From positions 96,948,932 to 97,012,931 of the forward strand of contig CM036168.1 of assembly GCA_020631735.1 (NCBI GenBank): a DNA stretch of 64,000 nucleotides, read 5' to 3'. A model generated the notes under the pieces. The model did no database searches. It was given only the letters and a program-made list of their open reading frames with translations, and was not told where the DNA came from. Position numbers and translations under genes: made by a program. The stretch is from Saccharum officinarum. Lineage: Eukaryota > Streptophyta > Magnoliopsida > Poales > Poaceae. Shown here piece after piece: positions 11,601 to 21,398 of this stretch; position 1 is the stretch's first letter; each line of letters starts with the position of its first letter.

Positions 11601-13004
11601 AGTGGCTTAGTGCACAGTGCGGACGAGGGGAGGTCACACGAGTGAGCCGCAGGGATAAAAACAGAGCGGTTCAATCATTCGAGCAACTCGAGTACGCTCA
11701 CGGTGGACGAGACAAAGGAGAGGGGCTTGGCGTGCCATGCTTGCGCTTGAGTCGAAGCGGTCAACTCCGAGCAGTGCCTCCGATGGTGGCTAGCGAAACA
11801 AGCAGTGCCGGGCAGCACGCAATGACCTGTGACAGGGTGCGGTCACGACGGTGGCAAGGTCAAAAGGCAATGGCCCCAGCGCGATCCAGACCCCCCCACA
11901 GCCGCGTCGGCAAGCGAGGGAGAGGACACCACAGCGCGCAATGACCCCGTGTCAGGGGGCAGCAGGGCAGAGGCGAGGCGACCCTAATCGCTGCACACGC
12001 AACAGCGGGGCCAAGCCCACGCGGGGCAAAAGCGCCGCGCAGCCTAGACCGACGCGCAGCTGGCCCGTAGCCACAGCGGAGGCACGGCCCGCGGCCGATG
12101 CTAGAGTGCCAGCGCGGTGACCGCGAACGTGGAGCCAAACGGCCGAACTCAACACTCGCACGAATCTTAAAGCGGCACAAGGACTGTCTAACCGTGCGAT
12201 TAAGGTTCAACCCAAAACACCAGCACAAAGCTAACACTAACAACTATCTAACGGAGCCCAAGACACGGCCAGAGAGTGACCCGAGGAACAGATGAAGGGG
12301 TGCCAATGCTGGGCGTCAGTTCGCGAACAGAGCAACGAATGCAGTTCACAGCATGTTCTAGGGAGTTTCGTGCAACTGTTTAACTAGACACGCCTCACCC
12401 AACACCACCACGACCTACCCGTGCCCAAGAACTCACTTCGAGGCATTCAACTACACAAGAACATGAAGTTGGTGTTTAAGAATTTTTGTTGCAATTGGGA
12501 TGCCAACTTGGCATCGTCCACTACCTTTCTAAACTTACGAAAAGGATTGCGTTCCATTTACACTATCAACCGTGATCACTCTTGTTGTAATTTTCAAAAG
12601 GTCTAAACCTACTTAGCTTCCACCAACAAGCATATCATTATCTAGTCCATAATCCATACTCACTTATGGGATCAAAGTATATGAGCACTAGTTACTTGCT
12701 TTTCACACATTAATTCTCCAAAACGTCACTTTTTAACTTTAAGCTATATAGCACTTGGGTTTTCGGAAATTGTTTCCAGGCCAGACAATTTAGACAACTT
12801 ATCCTACTTTTCTGGTTAAGGTTTTTATTAACATGTTTTCATATAAATTAACTAGCTCGCCATATCCACTTTGCTTTGCTTAACCACCACACAAAATTAT
12901 ATTACACCAATTCTGAAATTTTTAAAACTCGAAACCTTGGTTTGTTAATTTCTTTAAGGCCCTAACCCAAGCGCTCAGCAAGGTCGTAACTCCAGGGTGT
13001 TACA
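8696..13004 (-). mobile_element. 4.3-kb LTR-type insertion (probable solo LTR of a gypsy element)
   Basis: Read on the minus strand the insertion begins TGTAACACCCTGG at 13004, the same opening as the gypsy LTR at 21396. It ends CACTCTCTCA at 8696, so the ends are TG...CA. ACAA lies immediately outside both ends (8692-8695 and 13005-13008). Like the 21396 LTR it has a GC-rich block (about 10700-12300) flanked by AT-rich sequence. No second LTR, PBS, gag or pol was seen, so a solo LTR is the simplest reading. A 4-bp rather than 5-bp duplication is slightly unusual. Confidence 0.5.
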
Positions 13005-13008
13005 ACAA

Positions 13009-13107
13009 GGTCCTAAAGTAGTTGCTCCAGATTTTTCACGTAATATTATCAAAGGTTCATGTGCCGACAAGTTCAACCAGAATCATGTTAATTTACTTTT
13101 GTATTGA
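13009..13107 (+). pseudogene. Exon of the unidentified gene, right part
   Basis: This continues the frame of 8415-8695 if the insertion and one ACAA copy are removed. It encodes GPKVVAPDFSRNIIKGSC and onwards to a TGA at 13105-13107. A possible last exon follows an acceptor-like TTTGTAG at 13209-13215: 13216-13254 would encode a short tail, AAIANAHTKMQG, then TAA. That requires an unusual GTTAAT donor near 13087, so it is speculative. Confidence 0.4.
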
Positions 13108-14158
13108 AAATAATTATTGTTTTGCATTGAAAATAATTTATTCTCTTGGTGTTCCCATTGTATATTTTACCCAATAGCCCTGTTTCATTTGCTGACAACT
13201 GTAGTATATTTGTAGGCTGCTATTGCGAATGCTCACACGAAGATGCAAGGCTAAAGTAGGTAACCTCCTGTGACTTTGTTCTCATGCTTTTTGCAGCTTT
13301 GGCTGCTAACCATGTATTGATAGCTTCTTCGTGGATCATCGTGCTCAGGTATTAGGGCAGTCCCAACGCCGAAACTATCAGTAGTTTCTGTTACTTAGGA
13401 TATGGTGATAAGAAACCATTCTTTCCGGTGCAATTTTTCTATCCAGTGTGTAGGAAAAAATCTGGCCAATCATTTTACCCTGTGCCTCCTATCTCTGGAT
13501 CCCCTGTGCATTTCATTTTCTGTCCGGTCATCTGCTCCTCGATTCCATTGCTTGGAACCGGATTTCTCTTCTCTTCGTTTGCTGAAGCAAGCAACAGGAT
13601 GAGAAGATCGTATCGAATCGGGCTGCTATGTCTGAGTCTTTGTTGTCCACGGGGGCGTGGCCAGCAAGCAGGCAGCCGGCAAGCGGGCGTCCATGCGCGA
13701 GATCGTCGGCGGCGGCGCCACGCGGGCTAAGCCAGAGTTACACGGCCGGCAGCGCCGGGCGGCCACGCCCAAGCTCAGCAGGCAGTGGCCTTGGGCGACG
13801 ACGCTGCGAAGTCTGCCGGCACCGAAGCCGAAGCCAGCGACCTCCCCGTCCGTCGCGTCCATGGGCAGCGCAACAATGAGCTTTGCGTCGGAGTTCTCCA
13901 GGCTCAGCGAGCCAGCGCAAGGGGCATGGCCCTGCAAACATACGGCGGCGGCGTCCGAGGGGATGGGCTCCCGCAGCGCAGCTGCCTTGCGCGCGTGGCC
14001 GCGGCGTCGCCATCGCTCCCGTGCGGCCGGCCAGCTCCTCTGCGGCACCGGTTAGGCCTCGCGCGCACAGGATCCGGAAGGAAGAGGAGAGAAACGAGTA
14101 GTCTTCCAAACGCTGTTTCGCCGGTTTCTTCTCGCCTTGAACCGCGTGCGGACATCTC

Positions 14159-14402
14159 GGCCCTGTTTAGTTTCCAGAAAATTTTGCAAAATTTTTCAGA
14201 TTCCCCGTCACATCGAATCTTTAGACACATGCATGAAGCATTAAATATAGATAAAAAATAAAACTAATTACACAGTTTAGACGAAATGGACGAGACGAAT
14301 CTTTTAAGCCTAATTAGACCATGATTGGACAATATTTGCCAAATAACAACGAAAATAGCTACAGTGCTATTTTGCAAAATTTTTTGCATCTAAACCAGCC
14401 CC
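14159..14402. mobile_element. Tourist-like MITE
   Basis: About 244 bp from GGCCCTGTTTAGTTTCC to CATCTAAACCAGCCCC. It contains the family block TCGAATCTTTAGACACATGC and GCATTAAATATAG, and is nearly identical in the middle to the copy at 51053-51296. It is non-coding. Confidence 0.75.
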
Positions 14403-14501
14403 GAGTCGAAAGGAAGAAATGATTGGTTTGTTTTGCAACCTCTCTCTCCTTGTTAACTCTAGTGCCACCTCAATAATTTGCTTAGCTATCAACTTAACTA
14501 A

Positions 14502-14747
14502 GGCCCAGTTTAGTTTCAAAAAAATTTGCAAAATTTTTCAAGATTCCCTATCACATCAAATCTTTAGCCACATGCATGAAGCATTAAATATAAATAAAAA
14601 ATAAAACTAATTACACAGTTTAGCCGTAATTCATAAGACGAATCCTTTAAGACTAATTAGTTCATGATTGGACACTAATTGTTAAATAACAACGAAAAGT
14701 GCTACAGTAGCATTTTGCAAAAAAAAAATCGCCATCTAAACACAGTC
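14502..14747. mobile_element. Tourist-like MITE with TAA target duplication
   Basis: A 246-bp element from GGCCCAGTTTAG to CTAAACACAGTC, flanked by TAA on both sides (14499-14501 and 14748-14750). It belongs to the same family as the copies at 14159, 16500 and 51053. Confidence 0.85.
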
Positions 14748-14821
14748 TAAGATAGATAGAAACTACAATAAATATTTCATTGGGACTGCCCTTAAGCACT
14801 GGTTAAAGTTCATGCTATATA

Positions 14822-14949
14822 GCGCTGTTTGGTTGTATCTAATGTAACGGAAGCGTAAATAAAACAGAACTACTTTTGTTACCGGTGGGAGATAATTTGA
14901 ACTACTTTTCATTTACATTTGCGTTACTGTGCAAGAACCAAACAGCACC
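14822..14949. mobile_element. Short MITE (about 128 bp)
   Basis: The ends GCGCTGTTTGGTT and AACCAAACAGCACC are inverted copies. Subterminal TGTAACG/CGTTAC is also inverted. It is non-coding, and no clear target duplication was seen. Confidence 0.65.
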
Positions 14950-15300
14950 TAGTTTGAGGATGTTGTGTCAATAAAGCAAGATATGCACAAGTGACTGATG
15001 ATAGAACAAGTACTTCAGGCGATAAGAGAAGCTAATGAAACTATTAATATCAGGGAATGACATGGAAGAGAAAAGAAAAGGAAGAAAGTTAATTAGAAAA
15101 TAATATGTTACTACATATATAAACAACTGAAAAAACATTCTAACTGCAATTGCACAACCACGTTGCTGGTTCTCATTCGTCATGTTATACATCTGTTTAA
15201 AAACATATGTCATTGGAGATATTCATTTTCAATTGGAGGGAAGTACTATGCTTCTCGGGTTCTCCCAATGTTGGGATGTCAATTTCTGCATGACGACAGT

Positions 15301-15301
15301 A

Positions 15302-15337
<36 letters not shown>

Positions 15338-15338
15338 T
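15301..15338. repeat. (AAT)n microsatellite
   Basis: An uninterrupted run of about a dozen AAT units. Confidence 0.95.
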
Positions 15339-15405
15339 CTGCATGAACTGTCTTTTGGCATGTTGCATTGCACGTTCGTACCTATGCTAGTATTATTCGA
15401 CACTA

Positions 15406-15628
15406 CTTCCTCTGTTTCTATTTATCTGTCGTTTTCGATTTTCGTGCCGCAAGTTTTGACTCGATTTATAGAAAGTATGTGTAACATTTTTATCTCTAAA
15501 TAAATTTATTAAAAACTAGATTCAAAGATCTTTTCAATAATACTAATTATATATCATAAATATTAATATTTTTAATATATATTTTATCAAAGTTATTTCT
15601 CCTGAAACGTAAACGGGAACGGAGGGAG
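15406..15628. mobile_element. Stowaway MITE
   Basis: The left end is CTTCCTCTGTTTC. The right end, reverse-complemented, is CTCCCTCCGTTCCC, the Tc1/mariner-derived Stowaway signature. It is flanked by TA on both sides (15404-15405 and 15629-15630), AT-rich and non-coding. Confidence 0.85.
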
Positions 15629-15877
15629 TACTTCTTTACTCTCCTCTCTCTCGTGGTTGGTGAATCACGACAGATTAATTGGTCCAACTTTAATCGAGTT
15701 CTGCAGAAGCACGTTCTAATTCGCCAGTTGGCCAGTTGCATATATACATATTGCATGCTGTCTGAAAAGTACGTACGTACCAGTAGGAAAAAAATACTGT
15801 ATACTACGTCGGCTTTATTGGCGTTCCCGAGAAGAGCAAACGTGGTATTATTGCGAAAGGTGGCAGAAGAAAACCTA

Positions 15878-16106
15878 GGGTCTGTTTGGTTTGGTGTTAA
15901 AGTTTAATAAATATTGTAGCACTTTCATCTTATTTGACAAAAAGTTTTTAATTTTGGATTAATTAGGCTTAATAGATTCGTCTTGTAAATTACTTCTAAT
16001 CTGTGTCGACATGCATGCAATTAGTCTACATTTAGTACTCCATGCATTTGTCGTAATATTGATGTGATGGGAGTTAAACTTTAACATGTTGTAACCAAAC
16101 GGGGCC
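15878..16106. mobile_element. Tourist-like MITE
   Basis: A 229-bp element from GGGTCTGTTTGGTTT to AACCAAACGGGGCC, with CTA on the left and TTA on the right. Its interior matches the copies at 84 and 62574 (GTCTACATTTAGTACTCCATG). Confidence 0.75.
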
Positions 16107-16194
16107 TTAATTCAGTACATAACCCAAACGTGGTTGGTTGCTCATATATAGCCGCCAGTAGTAAAGCTGCATGCCCAACAGTATTATAACTCCG

Positions 16195-16456
16195 CCCTCG
16201 TTTAGTTCATAGAATAGGGGAGAAAAACACTGTATCAGAATTCCTGTAGCATTTCGTTTGTATTTGGTAAAAATTATCCAAATTTTGACTAACTAGGCTT
16301 AAAATGTTCGTCTCGCAAAATACAACAAAACTGTGCAATTAGTTTTTGATTTTATCAACATTTAGTACTCCATGCATTTGCCGACATTTTGATGTAACGG
16401 AGAATCTTCTTTTTGCATAGTAAAATTTGGGGAGAATTGGGAACTCAACAAGGCCT
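16195..16456. mobile_element. MITE in the peroxidase upstream region
   Basis: CCCTCGTTTAGTTC and GAACTCAACAAGGCC mark the ends. The interior resembles the element at 437-710 (ACTAGGCTTAAAATGTTC, GCAATTAGTTTTTGAT). It lies about 550 bp upstream of the peroxidase start codon. Confidence 0.6.
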
Positions 16457-16499
16457 CCAGCCAAATAAAAGTACGGCAGGTCGGCAGCTAAGACTATGG

Positions 16500-16743
16500 G
16501 CCTGTTTAGACACCTAAAATGGGCCAAAAAATTTTGCATAGTAACTGTCACATCGAATCTTTGGACGTATGCATGGAGCATTAAATGTAGGTAAAAAAAA
16601 ATAATTAATTGCACAGTTTGTCTGTAAATGTCGAGATGAATCTTTTGAGCCTAGTTAGTATATGGTTAGAAAAATTTTGCCAAATAACAACGAAAAGTGC
16701 TACAAGAACTTTTCCCCAAAAATTTTCACATCTAAACACGCCC
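16500..16743. mobile_element. Tourist-like MITE with TAT target duplication
   Basis: A 244-bp element from GGGCCTGTTTAGACACC to ACATCTAAACACGCCC, flanked by TAT at 16497-16499 and 16744-16746. It is the copy nearest the peroxidase promoter, ending about 95 bp before the TATA box. Confidence 0.8.
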
Positions 16744-16838
16744 TATATCCCAAAAGTTCTATAAAAAAAATACTATATCCCAAAACTTACAAGCATACCA
16801 TTTGGACAGACATAACATGCATCGATCTACTCTTCCAT

Positions 16839-16847
16839 GTATAAATA
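16839..16847 (+). promoter_or_regulatory. TATA box of the peroxidase gene
   Basis: TGTATAAATAG lies about 160 bp upstream of the ATG at 17007, a reasonable spacing for a plant gene with a roughly 130-nt 5' UTR. Confidence 0.65.
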
Positions 16848-17006
16848 GCCATCTGGACTGTGCATTAGCACACAGCCTACCCTTCAGTTCGACCTCAAGA
16901 TCGAACAACAGTCAACAGTGTAGAGTGTAGACTGATCAGCAGCTGCCGTTCGTTCTTGATTATATTGGCTGGTTGCAGCAGCTAAGATATACTGTACGTA
17001 GTAGTC

Positions 17007-18072
17007 ATGGCTACCAGCAGCAGCTTGACGTTGGGCATAATAATACTCTCATGCGCCCTGCTTTTGGCCACGGCCACCCACGGTCTCCAGGTGGGTTACT
17101 ACAAGAAGACGTGTCCCAGTGCCGAGGTCCTCGTGAGGGCCGCGGTAAAGAAGGCCGTGGTCGCGAACCCAGGCGTCGGCGCCGGGCTCATCCGCATGCT
17201 CTTCCACGACTGCTTCGTCGAGGTACGTACATCTTGCATTCTTGCTGGTATATTTGCATCAACGCATGTGATGGACGACGACAAGAGAAATGGCACGTCA
17301 TCCTTCACACTGACCAAGTGAGGAGTCGATCTGTGCGTGCAGGGCTGTGATGCGTCCGTTCTGCTGGACCCGACGCAGGCGAACCCCAGGCCAGAACAAC
17401 CCCAGCCTGCGAGGCTACGAGGTGATCGACGTGGCCAAGAGCGCAGTCGAGAAGGCGTGCCCTGGCACGGTCTCCTGCGCTGACATCGTCGCCTTCGCGG
17501 GGCGCGACGCGTCCTACTTGCTCAGTAACTCCAAGGTCAGCTTCCACATGCCGGCTGGACGGAAAGTCACTCGCCAGCGAAACCGGTGCCCGGCCCCTCC
17601 TCCAACCTTTCCAGACTCGTCTCCGCCTTCGCCGGCAAGGGGCTCAGCGTCGAGGACCTGGTCGTGCTCTCGGGCGCGCACTCCATTGGTCTCTCCCACT
17701 GCACCTCCTTCGTCAAGGCCCGCCTGAGCGCCCCGTCCGACATCGCCGCGTCGCTGGCGACGTTGCTCAGGAAGCAGTGCCCCGCCAACCCGACCACCGC
17801 CAACGACCCCATGGCGTCCCAGGACGTGGTCAGCCCGGACGTGCTGGACAACCAGTTCTACAACAACGTGCTGGCACACAATGTGCTCTTCACTTCGGAC
17901 GCTGCGCTGCTGTCGGCGCCCGACACCGCGAGGATGGTGCGTGCCAACGCAAGGTTCGCGGGCTCCTGGGAGAAGAAGTTCGCCAAGGCCATGGTCAAGA
18001 TGGCCGCCATTGGCGTCAAGACGTACGGGCCGTGACGGCGAGATAAGGAAGAGCTGCAGGCTCGTCAACTAG
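17007..18072 (+). CDS. Secretory class III peroxidase, frame-broken in exon 2
   Basis: Class III peroxidases oxidise phenolics with hydrogen peroxide in the cell wall or vacuole. Exon 1 (17007-17222) encodes a signal peptide ([16 protein letters not shown]), the mature start [14 protein letters not shown] and the distal haem motif [19 protein letters not shown] donor and a GTGCAG acceptor bound a 120-nt intron (17223-17342). Exon 2 opens [11 protein letters not shown] and carries [20 protein letters not shown], the proximal haem motif [16 protein letters not shown] and the C-terminal [10 protein letters not shown] before TAG at 18070-18072. The frame breaks near 17395, 17560, 17585 and 18033. 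Near 17395 and 17560 residues conserved in the family are also missing, so these two are not simple one-base slips. Catalytic arginine and both histidines are present. It could be a young pseudogene or a gene damaged by assembly error. The sequence to 18350 is an AT-rich probable 3' UTR. Confidence 0.85.
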
Positions 18073-18558
18073 GAATAAGCTGCCAGCCAAACTAGCATTC
18101 TCTTGAGCACGCAAGCCAGGGAGAGATTCGTACCGTGTGCTGCTGCTTTTGCCATGAAGTGGCCATATTTATTTTGGCTTCCCAATTACCTTTTGCTTTT
18201 GCCGCGACAATGTTTTGTAATTGTTGAATTGGCTTGCCCTGATCTTGTTATCAGGCCTCTGGCCTCCACTGCCCTTTGCTGAAGAAATGTAGCAAATTCT
18301 CTTTGCCATGTCACACACCCAAAAGCGAACGGCATGACAAGCCTTATATATTTACCTACTGATTAATGCCAAGTTTTGGGGTTTGAGCCAAATGAAAATC
18401 ACATCTACTGTACATCTCAAATGCCAACTCCATATTTTTCAACATAAGTGGACAGCGAGGGAGCAAGCCAAACAGTGGCGCTCTTCTTATTTAACGATTT
18501 TTTCCCTGAAAAAAAATGGTGCAGACATAGATCTTATACCCATATACACTCTGCCCCT

Positions 18559-18952
18559 TGTTGTGAATGACGGCGAATAAATGACGAAGAACACATGATC
18601 AAACTCAGCGGAGACACAAGATTTAACGTGGAAAACCCTCTCAATGTGGAAGGGAAAAACCACGGGCGTCAGCCAGCAAACACTCCTCATTATTATCAAG
18701 AGTCCGGTTACAACGTTGTATGGCGGCTTACAGGAGAGTTATAGAAGTGGAACCCTAATCAGGGTATATGTACCGTACCACGGGGGGCAAGCCCCCGGCA
18801 CCCCCCAAGCGTCCTCGGGGCCGCACCCCAATGGGCCGACTTCAGACTCCGCTTCGCTCCGGCCCTTGCCTTTGGCACTCAACGGGCCTCCGCTTCGCTC
18901 CGTCAGAAATCGACCAATATAATGTGCAACTGAATTTGGAACATATTCAACA
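18559..18952. mobile_element. Solo LTR, 394 bp, perfect 5-bp TSD
   Basis: TGTTGTGAATG at 18559 and ACATATTCAACA ending at 18952 form TGTTG...CAACA ends, as in many Ty1/copia LTRs. CCCCT flanks both sides (18554-18558 and 18953-18957). With no internal region this is the product of LTR-LTR recombination. The minus reading (TGTTGAATATGTTCC) looks like the natural LTR start, but orientation is not certain. Confidence 0.8.
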
Positions 18953-18959
18953 CCCCTAA

Positions 18960-20100
18960 GACACTTTTAAAAGGCTAGACCGCGTTTTGAAATTGATAAA
19001 TTAATTCACCACAGGACAGATGCCCTGTTGTCGATCTGCCCTTCATAGCATTGTCTGTTTTGTGAAAGACACAATTGACACCGACATAAGTGATGGATTC
19101 TTGCGATACATCACTAGTGACCAATTAGTGATGGGGCCTATGATTATCCGTCACAGGAATTTTTATTTTTCAATCTTTTTTTAAATTTTATTTTAAAAGT
19201 AGCTTCACTTAACATTTATTTTTATTTTTGACCCTTTTGGTCACACCAATGCCCCTGCGCGCGATAAAATCACGTTGTCGCGTCACATGCATTAGAGCGG
19301 CAAGATCTACCAAGCTGAACAGCAATTTCAACGTGAAAAACCTTGTCACGTCACTTCCGTCGGTACTGTTTTTCCGTGAAAACGTGGCGTGACAAGGCTC
19401 AACCTTAAAAAAAATTATATTATTTTCTATACAACGTCTGATGAAGATGATTTTTATATAAAAATTATAGAGCTTGATAAGATCTACAACTTCTAGTGTA
19501 ACGTGCATTACAACGGGTTGTTATCCACTTTCAACTTCCAAGTCAGTATTCGCTCGCTCATAGTTTTCTCGCCCTTGACCTCCACCATCCTTGGTATGCT
19601 CGACTACCTATAAATATAGATTGATTAGCCTTTTTTATTGATATCGGCTAATAAGTCTCTATCATCGTGCACACATTGTTCTATCCTCCATTTCTTCTGG
19701 GAAAAAGTCTAAGCTATAGAGACATGACTCCACACTCTGATTGCAATCGGATTGGATTTTTTATTTTGTTGTTCGGTGTTATATACAGTTTCAGTCTATA
19801 CACACTAAACAAATGAAGGAAAGCAAACCATAATCCTTTTTTTAGGGTAGCAAAACATCATCTGATCCTAATATATGTGATCCTCTCTTATTATTAGTTA
19901 CATGTGTGACTTATAGCCTTTTTTAGAGGAACTTCTAGCCCTTTTTTTAGAGGAACTTCTAGCCCGTTTGAGAAACGAAAACTCCATTTAGGTGCAATTC
20001 CATCCCATTCAACAAGCCCATGGGCCATCTGGCCATCCCCACCTCTAACCCATTCACCTTCTCATTTCTCATAAACGCAGTCTAATCTCAAAAAACAGTC
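18960..20100. other. AT-rich intergenic stretch
   Basis: No gene was found. At 19100-19160, ATCACTAGTGACCAATTAGTGATGG resembles subterminal repeat phrases of some grass CACTA elements, but no CACTA terminus was seen. ACGTGAAAA/TTTTCACGT-like phrases around 19330-19390 give weak local dyads. A 22-bp phrase containing TTTTTTAGAGGAACTTCTAG is duplicated at about 19919-19963. Confidence 0.3.
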
Positions 20101-20380
20101 GTCGGTCTCGAGTCCGTGATCTCTCCTTAGTCCTTATCCATCACGCTGCCTACCAAATCCAAGCCTTTCCAACAAATCAACATGTGCAGAGGAGCTTCGG
20201 CCCCGGTGCTGTTGAATGTACCATGATGTGGCTGCGGCGCTGCGCCCTCGAAACACACAAGGTCGTCATCACCACCACTGGTCTGATTGCCGGCGGGGCT
20301 CCGATCCTGGAGCTCGACTTCGATTATGGCCTGCGACGGCATTGTTGCGTGAGACTTTTTTTTATCTCGCTACATGAGTT

Positions 20381-20662
20381 GACATGAAAACAGACGCGTG
20401 GGAGAAGAGCGTGAGCACGTCGCGCGACTTCCCGGCATGCACCTTCGTAATCAGCAGCCGACGCCATAGCGGCAAGCTAGCTTGTGGAGCTTCGCCTGCG
20501 CGCGTAGAGGCCAGGCGCGTGTCTGCGTGCGTGGCGGAGTACACACATCGTCAGGACCGCGGCGTCTGCGTCCTGGGCACGTCCGGCGCGGTCAGGGACA
20601 TCGCCATGGCGTCGCTCCGTGGGCGGTTGGAGCCCTGGTTTCCTTTATCGGGTAAAATCTCT
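20381..20662 (+). pseudogene. Fragment of an AT-hook (AHL) PPC/DUF296-domain gene
   Basis: AHL proteins bind AT-rich DNA and contain a PPC (DUF296) domain. The phrases VSACVAEYTHRQDRGVCVLG, SGAVRDIAMASLRGRLE and PLSG align in order with the PPC core (ACVAxYARRRxRGVCVLxGxGAV, then ALRGRFEILSLSG). The AT-hook, the N-terminal half of the domain and everything after the SLSG-like point are missing or unrecognisable, so this is a degraded piece. The GC-rich sequence at 20180-20340 may be more of it, but I could not match it. Confidence 0.55.
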
Positions 20663-20669
20663 TGATATT

Positions 20670-21308
20670 TCCGATATATCTTTATCCGTAGGTGTCGATA
20701 AAAAATAATCTTATCTTTTTTATATAAATTTTATTTAATTTTACTTAAATTCAAATTTTTATTTGAATTTGGTCTGAACTTTGGTCTCAAGTTTTTTTTA
20801 TCATGCTTGTGCATGCATATGTACAGGAGTTGACTTGTAACTGTTATCCACGATATGCGTACAAACTTGTGCCTGTCGACACATGGCTAGGCAGACCTGG
20901 AGCGTACTTCCTCGTGTCTGCCCACGATAGCGGTGCAACTCATATGTCATGGTAGATTGGAGTTTGACACAAATAGCAAGTCTAGGTCATGATGGATTAG
21001 AGTGGTACGGAGTAGGTTTATGCGCACAAGGTTATTTTAATTTGGGAAGCAAATAAACCAGTGACGGAAAATTAACAGGAGTGAACTGGCCACAAAAACT
21101 GAGCCATGAGCGGATGGTCGCGATGACGAAGACCAATCCCAATGATAATTACAAAATAGCTTTGTGTAATTTATAATCGCTTACTTTCTATTTTTATAAT
21201 ATGATTATTTTTTATCCCGTTCCGATAAGTATCGGAATATTCATCCGTACTATCGTTCCGTACTATGGATTTTGGATACGTATGGACTGGGACTGGATAT
21301 GCGTATAC

Positions 21309-21312
<4 letters not shown>
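20670..21312. other. AT-rich spacer
   Basis: No coding or terminal-repeat signal. Short phrases about CCGATA(A/T)GTATCGGAATAT at 21220-21245 form a small dyad. Confidence 0.3.

Positions 21313-21395
<83 letters not shown>
21313..21395. repeat. (TA)n microsatellite, left of the gypsy insertion
   Basis: About 41 TA units directly abutting the 5' LTR. The tract continues on the other side of the element at 31335. Confidence 0.95.

Positions 21396-21398
<3 letters not shown>

Larger units (their letters stand above)
13355..14791. mobile_element. 1.4-kb PIF/Harbinger-type non-autonomous element with GC-rich interior
   Basis: Inverted ends GGGCAGTCCCAA (13355 on; its reverse complement ends at 14791) are flanked on both sides by TTA (13352-13354 and 14792-14794). 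TAGTTTCT also recurs inside both ends. No transposase was found. The segment 13570-14160 is strikingly GC-rich, open in several frames and gene-like in composition, whereas the ends are AT-rich. It may be captured host sequence, though I recognise no domain in it. Two Tourist MITEs lie inside the right half (14159-14402 and 14502-14747). Confidence 0.6.

Noticed and set aside
10654..12300. Several GC-rich open frames on both strands
   Set aside because: They lie inside the 4.3-kb LTR-type insertion, in the position of the GC-rich promoter block of the similar LTR at 21396, and have no domains.
19080..19160. CACTA transposon subterminal repeats
   Set aside because: Only a short similar phrase; no CACTA terminus, 3-bp duplication or transposase.
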